A stretch of DNA of 29,588 nt from NCBI GenBank assembly GCA_021783175.1, contig JAJXUF010000033.1:1-29588 (forward strand), given 5' to 3'. This DNA comes from Pseudomonadota bacterium. Its GTDB lineage: Bacteria > Pseudomonadota > Gammaproteobacteria > Acidiferrobacterales > UBA6901. The translations under genes were made by a program, and so were the position numbers. Below the pieces are notes generated by a model, which was not told the origin of the DNA, made no database searches, and was given only the letters and a program-made list of their open reading frames with translations. Below are positions 23,686 to 29,588 of this stretch, piece after piece; the first letter of the stretch is position 1, and each line of letters begins with the position of its first letter.

Positions 23686-25308
23686 TTGCCCAAATTGCAT
23701 ACACGGTTCATAAGTCGACTATTCAAGGGACTGCTCCCGGTCTGCCTGGTGCTCTTCGGGGGATCGGCCCATGCAGGCGTCTTATCACCGGGAGTGATCT
23801 CGAGCTTTCATGCGGGGGGCTTCTCGTATGAGGTCCGCGCAAGGGAAATCCAGCGAATCGGACCGGACGGTGCCGTGACGACAACAAAACTCCCCGACGC
23901 CACCGATGCCATGATCCGATATTTCCGGCCAACGGTGGATGAGATTGACGATATTGACTCTAAAATCGGTCCGGTGGTTCGTGAGGGTAACCGGATCTGG
24001 TTCGCTATTGATTTCTACTCGGGTGAGGGGAGTGCCGGGATCGGCGGCATCGGTTTTGTCGATCTCAACACTATGCGCCTTGGACTCCTTCGGCATCCTG
24101 CATTGGTGGATTGCGCGGCGAGTGGCCTCTCAGTCAGCGCACAGGAATTTGTTGTCGATACCTATTACTTTGGCGAGGGGAGCTTCGGGTCCTGCCATGG
24201 ACGTGTCGCTATCGATCGAAGTTCCCTGCGCGCGTGGACCTGTGGGGATAAACCTGGCAGCAAAAATCCCGACGGGACGCTTCCCTGCGATCCGGCCCGC
24301 AGAACCGAAATCAAAGAGAAAGTGCCTTCCCCGCCTCGGCACCTCACCCAACCGGATCTCGACCGTGCGATGTTCGCAGAGACCGACTTTGAGCAGGGAT
24401 GGTTCGCAGATGCTGTGAAAAATAGCCAGGTCCTGCTGGACCAGCACTGCACGATCGGGCCATCGGCTACGCCTGACGACAAGACGATAACCCCCAGTCC
24501 GGCCATCTGCACAGTACCTTCGGTTGATGGTCACGGCATAGTCAATGCCACGTGGGGAGGAGGCGTCTCACACTATGCCTGCGAACCGAACGGCTTTTTT
24601 GCCGTTTCCGTTGGCACCGGTGCTGGCATTGACGCGACCGTTCGCGCCACGGGGCTGCAACGCCTGTATCGTATTACCAATGCTTGGCAAGGAACTCCAG
24701 TCGCCACGGCCGGCATTAAGTGGTCGCGGCATTGGCAAGTTAACCCCGTTGATTTGTTTTCTATCCTGGTTCTCGAAGAGGTGGAACCAATGACCGTACA
24801 TTGTCGTAATCCTTATGAGTTTGCGTCCGGTCCGGCAATACGTAGCACCAAATGGTGGCTCCGCGTTATGAGGCTCAACCAGGACTACCGGCCAAAAATC
24901 GCGGACATGGCACCATTCTTTCCGGAAAACGCCTACGCCGGCCTTCTGCGATTTGTCGTGGCAGCATCCGGGAATGTTCGCGCGGAGCCTGATGCGAAAA
25001 GTGCCATCCTTGGTAAACTTCCAATCGCCACGCAGGTGAAAATCCAGAAAACAAGTAATCAGTGGGTGTTGGTGACCACGCTTGGTGGAAAGATGAAAGG
25101 GCTGACAGGGTGGGTTGAGAGCGAATCCCTTGTTGTCCAACAACCGACTAGCGAGTGGCTGTTCGAGAAATACAACCGAACGCCGGAAGACCAAGTTGAT
25201 GTCCGCCGCCTTTGGGCTGAGCGAGCAGTGGCGCTCGATCCCTCTGACAGGTGGGCGCAAAGACTGCTTGATGAAACTAATCTGGGTTCCGGGAGCGCGC
25301 CGAGATGA
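23686..25308 (+). CDS. Secreted SH3-domain protein
   Basis: This 540-aa exported protein has a signal peptide at residues 1-30 (basic start, then LLPVCLVLFGGSAHAG with a Sec cleavage site). Residues about 30-400 contain no domain I can name but have many Cys (for example SFGSCHG, CGDKPG, CDPARR, CEPNGF), consistent with periplasmic disulfides. Residues about 420-485 are a bacterial SH3 domain (SGNVRAEPDAKSAILGKLP, then WVLVTTLGGKMKGLTGWVES), usually binding peptidoglycan or other cell-wall peptides. The TTG start at 23686 is the only one that keeps the signal peptide whole; its ribosome site is weak. Its TGA overlaps the next ATG by 4 nt. It is the largest cargo gene between the two tRNA-derived repeats. 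Confidence 0.75.
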   Translation: MPKLHTRFISRLFKGLLPVCLVLFGGSAHAGVLSPGVISSFHAGGFSYEVRAREIQRIGPDGAVTTTKLPDATDAMIRYFRPTVDEIDDIDSKIGPVVREGNRIWFAIDFYSGEGSAGIGGIGFVDLNTMRLGLLRHPALVDCAASGLSVSAQEFVVDTYYFGEGSFGSCHGRVAIDRSSLRAWTCGDKPGSKNPDGTLPCDPARRTEIKEKVPSPPRHLTQPDLDRAMFAETDFEQGWFADAVKNSQVLLDQHCTIGPSATPDDKTITPSPAICTVPSVDGHGIVNATWGGGVSHYACEPNGFFAVSVGTGAGIDATVRATGLQRLYRITNAWQGTPVATAGIKWSRHWQVNPVDLFSILVLEEVEPMTVHCRNPYEFASGPAIRSTKWWLRVMRLNQDYRPKIADMAPFFPENAYAGLLRFVVAASGNVRAEPDAKSAILGKLPIATQVKIQKTSNQWVLVTTLGGKMKGLTGWVESESLVVQQPTSEWLFEKYNRTPEDQVDVRRLWAERAVALDPSDRWAQRLLDETNLGSGSAPR

Positions 25309-25628
25309 AATTTAGGACAGAAGGATGTGCCGCTCACTGCCCGGTCTGTAAAAATGCGATCTCGTGGTGGAAGCTGCGCGCAACATTTATTTGTCCACAT
25401 TGCGGCCGTGCGCTCAATGGTGAAACAAGCGGACCCGTCAGCATAGCCATTGCGATCTGGGTTATTTTGGATATTCCGGCCTATGAATTGGCACATTCTT
25501 TCCTTGGTGGTGGCAGTCTTCTGCCATACATCGCCTTTCCGCTAATTAGTTTGGTCGCTGGAATCGGTCTTTTATCCGTGGCGATTGGTTGCTACGGTAA
25601 AGTAACTGTGCGCCAATCGAAGCCCTAA
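25305..25628 (+). CDS. Zinc-ribbon membrane protein
   Basis: This 107-aa protein starts with two CxxC pairs (HCPVCKNAISWWKLRATFIC then PHCG) that form a zinc ribbon, followed by two membrane segments (PVSIAIAIWVILDIPAYELA and LLPYIAFPLISLVAGIGLLS). It is translationally coupled to the SH3 protein by an ATGA overlap, so the two probably act together at the inner membrane and periplasm. Function unknown. Confidence 0.7.
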   Translation: MKFRTEGCAAHCPVCKNAISWWKLRATFICPHCGRALNGETSGPVSIAIAIWVILDIPAYELAHSFLGGGSLLPYIAFPLISLVAGIGLLSVAIGCYGKVTVRQSKP

Positions 25629-25964
25629 ACGGACATTACGTCTACCGCTCGCTATGCCTCTGGCGGCTTATGGCTCGTCAGCGGCCGCTGGTCACTCGAT
25701 GTTCGTGGGGCCGCTTTGGCCGAATTGCACTTGTAGGCTCTCCGGCGGGTGTCGCGAACCAAGCTGCCTTTCGAGCAGCCGGCTTGCGGAAACAACGACC
25801 AACAGGAGTTGGGCGCTTGCGAATACGGGCCGTGGACTCGTCGGTTTCCGCTATCCTCCCGACAGTTTTCCGACGGCAGCCAGCAAGCCACCACCACGGC
25901 TAATTGCAATTCGCGGCGTGTCGGCCTTGACCACCAGACACCCTATTTTAAGCTGGTCGGAAAC
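25629..25964. other. Intergenic region, no gene seen
   Basis: About 340 bp of non-coding DNA between the zinc-ribbon gene and the toxin-antitoxin promoter. Short frames are open on both strands, but none has a recognisable protein pattern. Confidence 0.55.
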
Positions 25965-25993
25965 TTGCGCAGGTGTAGCGTGTAGGCTACAAT
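25965..25993 (+). promoter_or_regulatory. Promoter of the toxin-antitoxin operon
   Basis: TTGCGC (25965-25970), a 17-bp spacer and TACAAT (25988-25993). The start point would fall about 26000, which is the first base of the toxin GTG, so the toxin mRNA is probably leaderless. Confidence 0.7.
25974..25991. promoter_or_regulatory. Operator-like palindrome over the TA promoter
   Basis: TGTAGC-N6-GCTACA is a perfect dyad covering the promoter spacer and the first bases of the -10 box. This is the expected place for autoregulation by the antitoxin's helix-turn-helix. Confidence 0.65.
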
Positions 25994-25999
25994 CATTCG

Positions 26000-26320
26000 G
26001 TGACTGAAATTCGCAAATTCCGCCGGTCCGATGGGATAATTCCATTCGATCGATGGATAGCAAGACTCAGGGACGAACGCGCCAGAACGCGGGTTCTTAT
26101 CCAGCTTGATCGATTGCGACTTGGTCTGGAGGGGGACTGGAAGCCGGTGGGAGAAGGAGTGTTCGAAATGCGGATTTTCGTAGGAAAGGGTTATCGCGTG
26201 TATTTCGGGCGCGAAGGGAAGACAGTGGTGTTTCTGCTCTGTGGTGGCGATAAATCGACACAGGGACGGGACGTTGAAATTGCGAAGTCATGTTGGCGAG
26301 AGTGCCGGAGGCAGCAATGA
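26000..26320 (+). CDS. HigB/RelE-type addiction toxin
   Basis: This 106-aa protein has the addiction-module killer pattern: FRRSDGIIPFDRWIARLRDE, ARTRVLIQLDRLRLGLEGDW, then VFEMRIFVGKGYRVYFGREG and VFLLCGGDKSTQGRDVEIAK. It is a RelE/ParE-superfamily toxin of the HigB-like branch in which toxin precedes antitoxin; ribosome-dependent mRNA cleavage is the usual activity. The start is GTG with no ribosome site, 6 nt after the -10 box. Its TGA overlaps the antitoxin ATG by 4 nt. Confidence 0.85.
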   Translation: MTEIRKFRRSDGIIPFDRWIARLRDERARTRVLIQLDRLRLGLEGDWKPVGEGVFEMRIFVGKGYRVYFGREGKTVVFLLCGGDKSTQGRDVEIAKSCWRECRRQQ

Positions 26321-26607
26321 AAAGTGTTCGATTCAAGACCTCGGATTATCTCAAGACCAAGAAGGATGTGGTTGCTTACTTGAATGCCGCATTGGAAGAT
26401 GGGGAACCAGCCATGCTGCTCGAGGCACTGCGCAATGTCGCCCAGACTCGCGGGGGTATGGCCGCGCTCGCCAAGGCCGCCGGGGTGAGCCGGGAGAGTC
26501 TCTATCGGACCCTCTCGCGCCGGGGCAATCCAAAAATCGATACCGTGATGGAGTTGATGCGTGCTCTAGGTCTGAAATTCACCGTTGCGCCGCGCAAGGC
26601 TGCGTGA
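26317..26607 (+). CDS. HigA-like antitoxin
   Basis: This 96-aa protein begins MKSVRFKTSDYLKTKKDVVA and contains a helix-turn-helix (GGMAALAKAAGVSRESLYRT), the layout of the addiction-module antidote family paired with HigB-like toxins. It should bind and neutralise the toxin and repress the operon at the TGTAGC-N6-GCTACA site. The ATG is chosen by the ATGA overlap with the toxin stop; the frame extends 9 codons upstream, but that part overlaps the toxin more deeply. Confidence 0.87.
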   Translation: MKSVRFKTSDYLKTKKDVVAYLNAALEDGEPAMLLEALRNVAQTRGGMAALAKAAGVSRESLYRTLSRRGNPKIDTVMELMRALGLKFTVAPRKAA

Positions 26608-26881
26608 ACTGCCGATTTTCACTCCGGAGTTTTTGAGAGTGTCCTTGGCGAATTCGCAGTCGCGCCACCACCGGTGTGTGAAACAGCCCGCGACGATGGG
26701 ATAGCCAGGCGCATCGATCGAGTTGGGCGGTACCGTTCCAAGGCCAGAAATCTGTCTAATACTATCTGCCAGTATCTGTTTTTATCGCGGAATATCTGCC
26801 TATAACTTAGTCAGAGTATTAGACACGCGCTGACGCCTTGTTTCTTGTTCTCATCGACTTACGTTCGATTCGGCAGCAAAT
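26608..26881. other. Intergenic region, no gene seen
   Basis: The stretch holds an AT-rich part (about 26750-26820) in which TATCTG recurs three times (around 26763, 26772 and 26793). No gene is supported. It ends at the second tRNA-derived repeat. Confidence 0.5.
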
Positions 26882-26925
26882 TTTTAACCAGTTGGTCGCA
26901 AGTTTGAATCTTGCACGGTCCACCA
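26882..26925 (+). repeat. tRNA-Lys 3' half: attachment site copy 2
   Basis: This matches 23336-23379 with only two C-to-T differences, running from the TTTTAA anticodon loop to CCA. It lies 12 bp from the 3' end of an integrase fragment, the expected partner of such a site. The two copies bracket a 3.5-kb cassette. Confidence 0.85.
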
Positions 26926-26937
26926 GTTATCAATAAC

Positions 26938-27222
26938 TTATAACGCGTTCACCGCTGTTTGCGAACTAAGTGTGCCGTAAAGTGTGCGGTCAAGAACTTT
27001 CGGCCCGCAAAGATTCTCGGCGTAATCTGCCAAGTGCACCGCCGAGAGATGGACATACCGCAATGCCATCTCGTAAAAACTCCAACCACCAAGTTCTTGC
27101 AGTACTTGCAGCAGCGTACCGGACTGGACGTGCCAGCTGGCTAAAGTGTGACGCCGATCGTGCCAGCGGACGTTTTCGATGCCGGTACGCTGCAGCGCCA
27201 GTTTCCATGCCTTGCTGTTCAC
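26938..27222 (-). pseudogene. Tyrosine integrase, C-terminal fragment
   Basis: This minus-strand 94-residue piece contains the end of a phage/island-type integrase catalytic domain: WHDRRHTLASWHVQSGT (HxxR box), LLQVLQELGGWSFYEMALRY and YVHLSAVHLADYAENL with the catalytic Tyr. The N-terminal three quarters are missing. It reads towards the adjacent tRNA-derived att copy, as for islands inserted in tRNA genes. Sequence of an IS3-type orfA begins directly upstream, so insertion or deletion there probably destroyed the gene. Confidence 0.8.
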
Positions 27223-27234
27223 TTGGCGGTTCAG

Positions 27235-27354
27235 TTAGTCGCTTGCTTGCGAAAACCCGTGCTTGCGGCAGCGTTCCTTGACCGGCATGCCGCCATCGGT
27301 TTCGCGCAGAAAACCCATGATTTGTTCTTCTGAAAACCGCTTCTTCCTGTCCAA
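27235..27354 (-). pseudogene. IS3-family OrfA, N-terminal fragment
   Basis: The minus-strand frame encodes KKRFSEEQIMGFLRETDGG then MPVKERCRKHGFSQASD and stops at 27235. This is the conserved start of an IS3-group OrfA (helix-turn-helix of the transposase). The rest of orfA, orfB and clear IS ends are absent. It lies directly upstream of the integrase fragment, marking a recombination scar. Confidence 0.8.
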
Positions 27355-27559
27355 TCTCCTTCAGGTTAGGGAATTTGACTCTAAATCGCAGTGCTACTCA
27401 AATGTAAGGGGACGTCGAACGCGCTGTAGCCACTTGGAACGCGTACATGTCTTCCAGTAATGGAGAGATGTTCGATCATGACTGTTCACCATTGGCGGAT
27501 GCGAAAACAACTTCCTGTGCTATTTTCGACATATTCAACAAGCGAAAATCAAAAATAGC

Positions 27560-28174
27560 ATGATCAAGGGCGAACGATTTAATGGTGTTTCTCATCTAGT
27601 CGGCGCCGCGCTGGCGCTGGCCGGTACCGTGGTGTTGGTGGTGTCGGCATCGCAGAGCGGTGGCACGCGCAGGATTGTGGCGTTCAGCGTTTATGGCGCT
27701 TCGCTGTCCCTGCTTTATCTTGTTTCCGCGCTCTATCACAGCCTGGAGGGGCGGGCGAAACAGGTGTTTCGCGTGCTCGATCATCAGGCGATCTACCTGC
27801 TGATTGCCGGCAGCTACACGCCATTCGTGCTGGTGACGCTCAACGGAAACGGGGGCTGGTGGATGTTCGGCGCCATTTGGGGCATGGCGGTGCTGGGTCT
27901 GGTGCTCGATGCGCTGCCGTTGCGCGGCCCGCGGGTGTTGCCGCTCATCCTGTACCTCTCGATGGGTTGGCTGGTGCTATTGGCGCTCCGGCCGCTGCTG
28001 GCGGCGTTGCCGTTTCGCGGGTTTCTCTGGCTACTGGCAGGCGGCCTGTTCTATACGGCAGGGGTGCTGTTTTATGTTCTCGATCGCCGCTATCCGTGGA
28101 TGCACGGCGTGTGGCACCTGTTTGTGCTCGCCGGCAGCAGTTGTCATTATGTGGCGATCCTGTTCTACGTGTGA
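27560..28174 (+). CDS. trhA: TrhA/hemolysin III family membrane protein
   Basis: This 204-aa protein has seven membrane segments. The family signatures are present: FNGVSHLVGAALALAG near the N terminus, SALYHSLEG with the conserved Ser and His, LDHQAIYLLIAGSYTPF, and near the C terminus MHGVWHLFVLAGSSCHYVAI with the paired His residues that form the metal site of PAQR-like proteins. In E. coli this family (YqfA/TrhA) affects membrane energetics; the hemolysin name is historical. The gene has full length and appears to be chromosomal DNA beyond the island. Confidence 0.9.
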   Translation: MIKGERFNGVSHLVGAALALAGTVVLVVSASQSGGTRRIVAFSVYGASLSLLYLVSALYHSLEGRAKQVFRVLDHQAIYLLIAGSYTPFVLVTLNGNGGWWMFGAIWGMAVLGLVLDALPLRGPRVLPLILYLSMGWLVLLALRPLLAALPFRGFLWLLAGGLFYTAGVLFYVLDRRYPWMHGVWHLFVLAGSSCHYVAILFYV

Positions 28175-28195
28175 CCGCCGCGAGGTGTGCGGCGG
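28175..28195. terminator. Hairpin just after trhA
   Basis: CCGCCGC (28175-28181) and GCGGCGG (28189-28195) form a perfect 7-bp GC stem immediately after the trhA stop. There is no T-run, so termination would be weak or Rho-assisted. Confidence 0.45.
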
Positions 28196-28241
28196 ACGCA
28201 AGACGCATGCAGAAGAAATGGCGGCCTGGCGGGTACGCGAG

Positions 28242-28463
28242 TCAGTGAATCGTCTTGCTGGTTTCCATCTCCTCCAGCCATTCCAGCGGAAACACCATAT
28301 CCGGCTGCTCACGCTGTAGTGCCAGCAGTGAGAGCGGGGGTTCGGCCGGCAGTACAGGCAGTGATGACGGCTCCATGTCCGCGCACTCACGTCCGCATGC
28401 CTTGACTGGAACGTCCTCATCGCGGATGACATGCAGGAATGCACCCATGGCCGGTGTCCTCAT
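28242..28463 (-). CDS. Small protein, downstream gene of a tiny operon
   Basis: This is a 73-aa protein from the ATG at 28463, or 68 aa from the ATG at 28448 (MGAFLHVIRDEDVPVKACGR). The first ATG overlaps the stop of the upstream small ORF as ATGA; the second has GAGGA 8 nt before it. The Cys pair in ACGREC and the conserved-looking ending DMVFPLEWLEEMET suggest a real protein. Function unknown. Confidence 0.55.
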   Translation of the reverse strand: MRTPAMGAFLHVIRDEDVPVKACGRECADMEPSSLPVLPAEPPLSLLALQREQPDMVFPLEWLEEMETSKTIH

Positions 28464-28630
28464 TGGAAGGGCTCAATTTGTTGAGTGGTGGCTGGGGTCC
28501 CCGGTTTCAAGGGGCCAGGCCGTGAGGCAATTCCCGGGATGCCGTGCCGCGCCGCCGGTTCGGTGTCGCGGTCGCCGTGTTCACGGCCGGATGTCTTGGT
28601 GTCGTGCGGCGCAACCGTCAATGGTTTCAT
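28460..28630 (-). CDS. Small hypothetical protein (56 aa)
   Basis: The minus-strand ORF starts MKPLTVAPHDTKTSGREHGD and ends TTQQIEPFQ. AGGGA lies 7 nt before the ATG. The stop overlaps the start of the following 73-aa ORF by 4 nt (ATGA), a typical coupled arrangement that supports both. The sequence is polar and probably disordered. Not recognised. Confidence 0.45.
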   Translation of the reverse strand: MKPLTVAPHDTKTSGREHGDRDTEPAARHGIPGIASRPGPLKPGTPATTQQIEPFQ

Positions 28631-28964
28631 GGGCAGGTCCCTGCATGATGTGACGTCGGGACGCTAACCGCCCCGCCGCCAAAGATCGCCATTGGTTCTG
28701 GGGAACATTGCGGACTGCAAGGGATAAACACGCCCGCAAGGTCGATCGTCTGCGCATTCGCCGGAATAAGCAAATTAACTTCGCTTATCGGCCATTGTTG
28801 GATAACGGACAATATGCGGCGTGCGGCGCGGCAGAAAGGATGACGGGGTGATGCTGATCGTCGCGCTGGTGAATTGGTGCGCGGGCCGCGTCCGATAAAG
28901 CCCCGCTTGCCGGCAGGGTCGTGAGCGCAATGTCGCACTGTGCAGTGCCGGCAGATTTGCGCGC
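28631..28964. other. Intergenic region, no gene seen
   Basis: No protein pattern is supported. The minus-strand frame left open through this part is the out-of-frame continuation of the cold-shock pseudogene. Confidence 0.5.
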
Positions 28965-29172
28965 CTAGGCCGACTGAATATCCATCGCCGATGGACCCTT
29001 CGGTTCCGTCTTCATGGCGAACGTGACCCCGCCTACCTTCAGTGAGACTTTTCTGGTCGCTGCCTGAAATCGTCGAATGTTGGACGAACACTTCCGCGTC
29101 CCCGTTCCGCTGGGAAATGAAGCCGAACCCCCATGTCATCGTTAAGCCATTTTATGGTGCCGGTTTTGAGGA
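28965..29172 (-). pseudogene. Cold-shock protein (CspA-like) pseudogene with frameshifts
   Basis: Minus-strand pieces of one CspA-type OB fold occur in three frames. KTGTIKWLNDDMG (RNP-like start) is followed, after a shift at a run of five G (plus-strand C run 29128-29132), by GFGFISQRNGDAEVFVQHST and KSLTEG. After a second shift near the EGR segment, VTFAMKTEPKGPSAMDIQSA ends at a TAG at 28965. The start codon also seems lost: CTC stands where ATG would be. Rejoined, it has the full length and both RNA-binding motifs of a 65-70-aa cold-shock protein. Either a decayed gene or a run of sequencing indels. Confidence 0.75.
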
Positions 29173-29367
29173 GAATGATGCCTGCTGTTTGGATTGCGAT
29201 GTATTGATGTATTGCCGTGACGATTTCTGTGGGAAATCTAGCGGGAATAGCTGCCGGAACAACCGGAGGGCACTTCCTAACCACCTACGGGGACATCGAC
29301 TGCAATGCAACGACTATATCCGGATCGGACCGCCTAACTCTCGGTATTGACGACCGGCGACCAGCGG

Positions 29368-29588
29368 TCAGACGGCGTCACCGGACCAGAAGATGGCACC
29401 CTTGGACAAGAACTCGTCGTAGCGCATGTAGTGCGAACCGTCGCAGGAAAAGGTCAGGCTCACCATGCCATTGAAGATGTTAATCGAGCCGGTGCGCAGA
29501 TAGATGGTGGTGTCCACCATGCGCAGGGCACGCATGGCATCCAGTATCCGCGCGATGTCGTCGCGCGGGATTGCCGCATCGTCGGGAT
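29368..29588 (-). CDS. 3' end of an unrecognised gene, running off the window
   Basis: The minus-strand frame is open from the window edge to a TGA at 29368 and gives 72 residues, including IARILDAMRALRMVDTTIYL, RTGSINIFNGMVSLTFSCDG and YDEFLSKGAIFWSGDAV. Smooth protein-like composition supports a real gene whose start lies beyond the window. No family recognised. Confidence 0.55.
   Translation of the reverse strand, partial: PDDAAIPRDDIARILDAMRALRMVDTTIYLRTGSINIFNGMVSLTFSCDGSHYMRYDEFLSKGAIFWSGDAV

Noticed and set aside
24568..25260. Minus-strand 230-aa open frame inside the SH3 gene
   Set aside because: It opposes a gene with a clear signal peptide and SH3 domain.

Overview
The window looks like a mobile, defence-rich genomic island in a moderately GC-rich proteobacterium (probably gamma or beta). 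The evidence is the His-Xaa-Ser gene cluster, RhuM-Fic gene, IS3-type and tRNA-integrase scars, HigBA-type addiction pair, TrhA/hemolysin III gene and CspA-like relic. No rRNA gene, intact tRNA or CRISPR array was seen. The genus cannot be named from this sequence. All assignments come from reading motifs; no database search was run.

Layout, left to right. (1) 0-2 kb: a minus-strand TIR-domain protein with an N-terminal winged helix and a long C-terminal sensor-like region, preceded by a possible 47-aa gene. (2) 2.4-6.6 kb: a small P-loop kinase-like protein followed by an 1176-aa protein with a PLD-like core that contains a degenerate internal duplication. (3) 6.6-11.1 kb: a compact His-Xaa-Ser (HXS) peptide-modification operon: HxsA precursor, HxsD, a second shorter HxsD-like protein, and the radical-SAM enzymes HxsB and HxsC. 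Gene-poor, hairpin-rich DNA flanks it. (4) 11.6-15.5 kb: the 3' scar of a type I restriction hsdS gene, a RhuM-Fic gene, a 53-aa gene, a membrane zinc-ribbon gene and a minus-strand protein with a ParS/MbcA-like C terminus. (5) 15.5-16.6 kb: 1.2 kb without a clear gene, carrying two GCGAAGC mini-hairpins inside a larger inverted repeat and a ladder of GGAAA(A)TTTCC-like units.

(6) 16.7-22.9 kb is the most system-like block. It holds a short Pycsar-effector-like membrane protein, a HipA-like kinase, a HIRAN protein overlapping it by 4 nt, a PLD + SNF2-type helicase that probably starts at CTG, and a DUF6615/PD-(D/E)xK-like protein. Tight spacing suggests that the first four genes act together, plausibly as an antiphage system. 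I cannot match this gene set to a named system.

(7) 23.3-26.9 kb is a small cassette bounded by two 44-nt direct copies of the 3' half of a tRNA-Lys(TTT) gene, interpreted as att sites. It carries a secreted SH3 protein, a membrane zinc-ribbon protein and a HigBA-type toxin-antitoxin pair with a well-formed, probably leaderless promoter. An integrase C-terminal fragment fused to an IS3 orfA scar follows. (8) 27.5-29.6 kb resembles ordinary chromosome: TrhA/hemolysin III, two tiny coupled minus-strand ORFs, a frameshifted cold-shock gene, and the 3' end of an unknown minus-strand gene running off the window.
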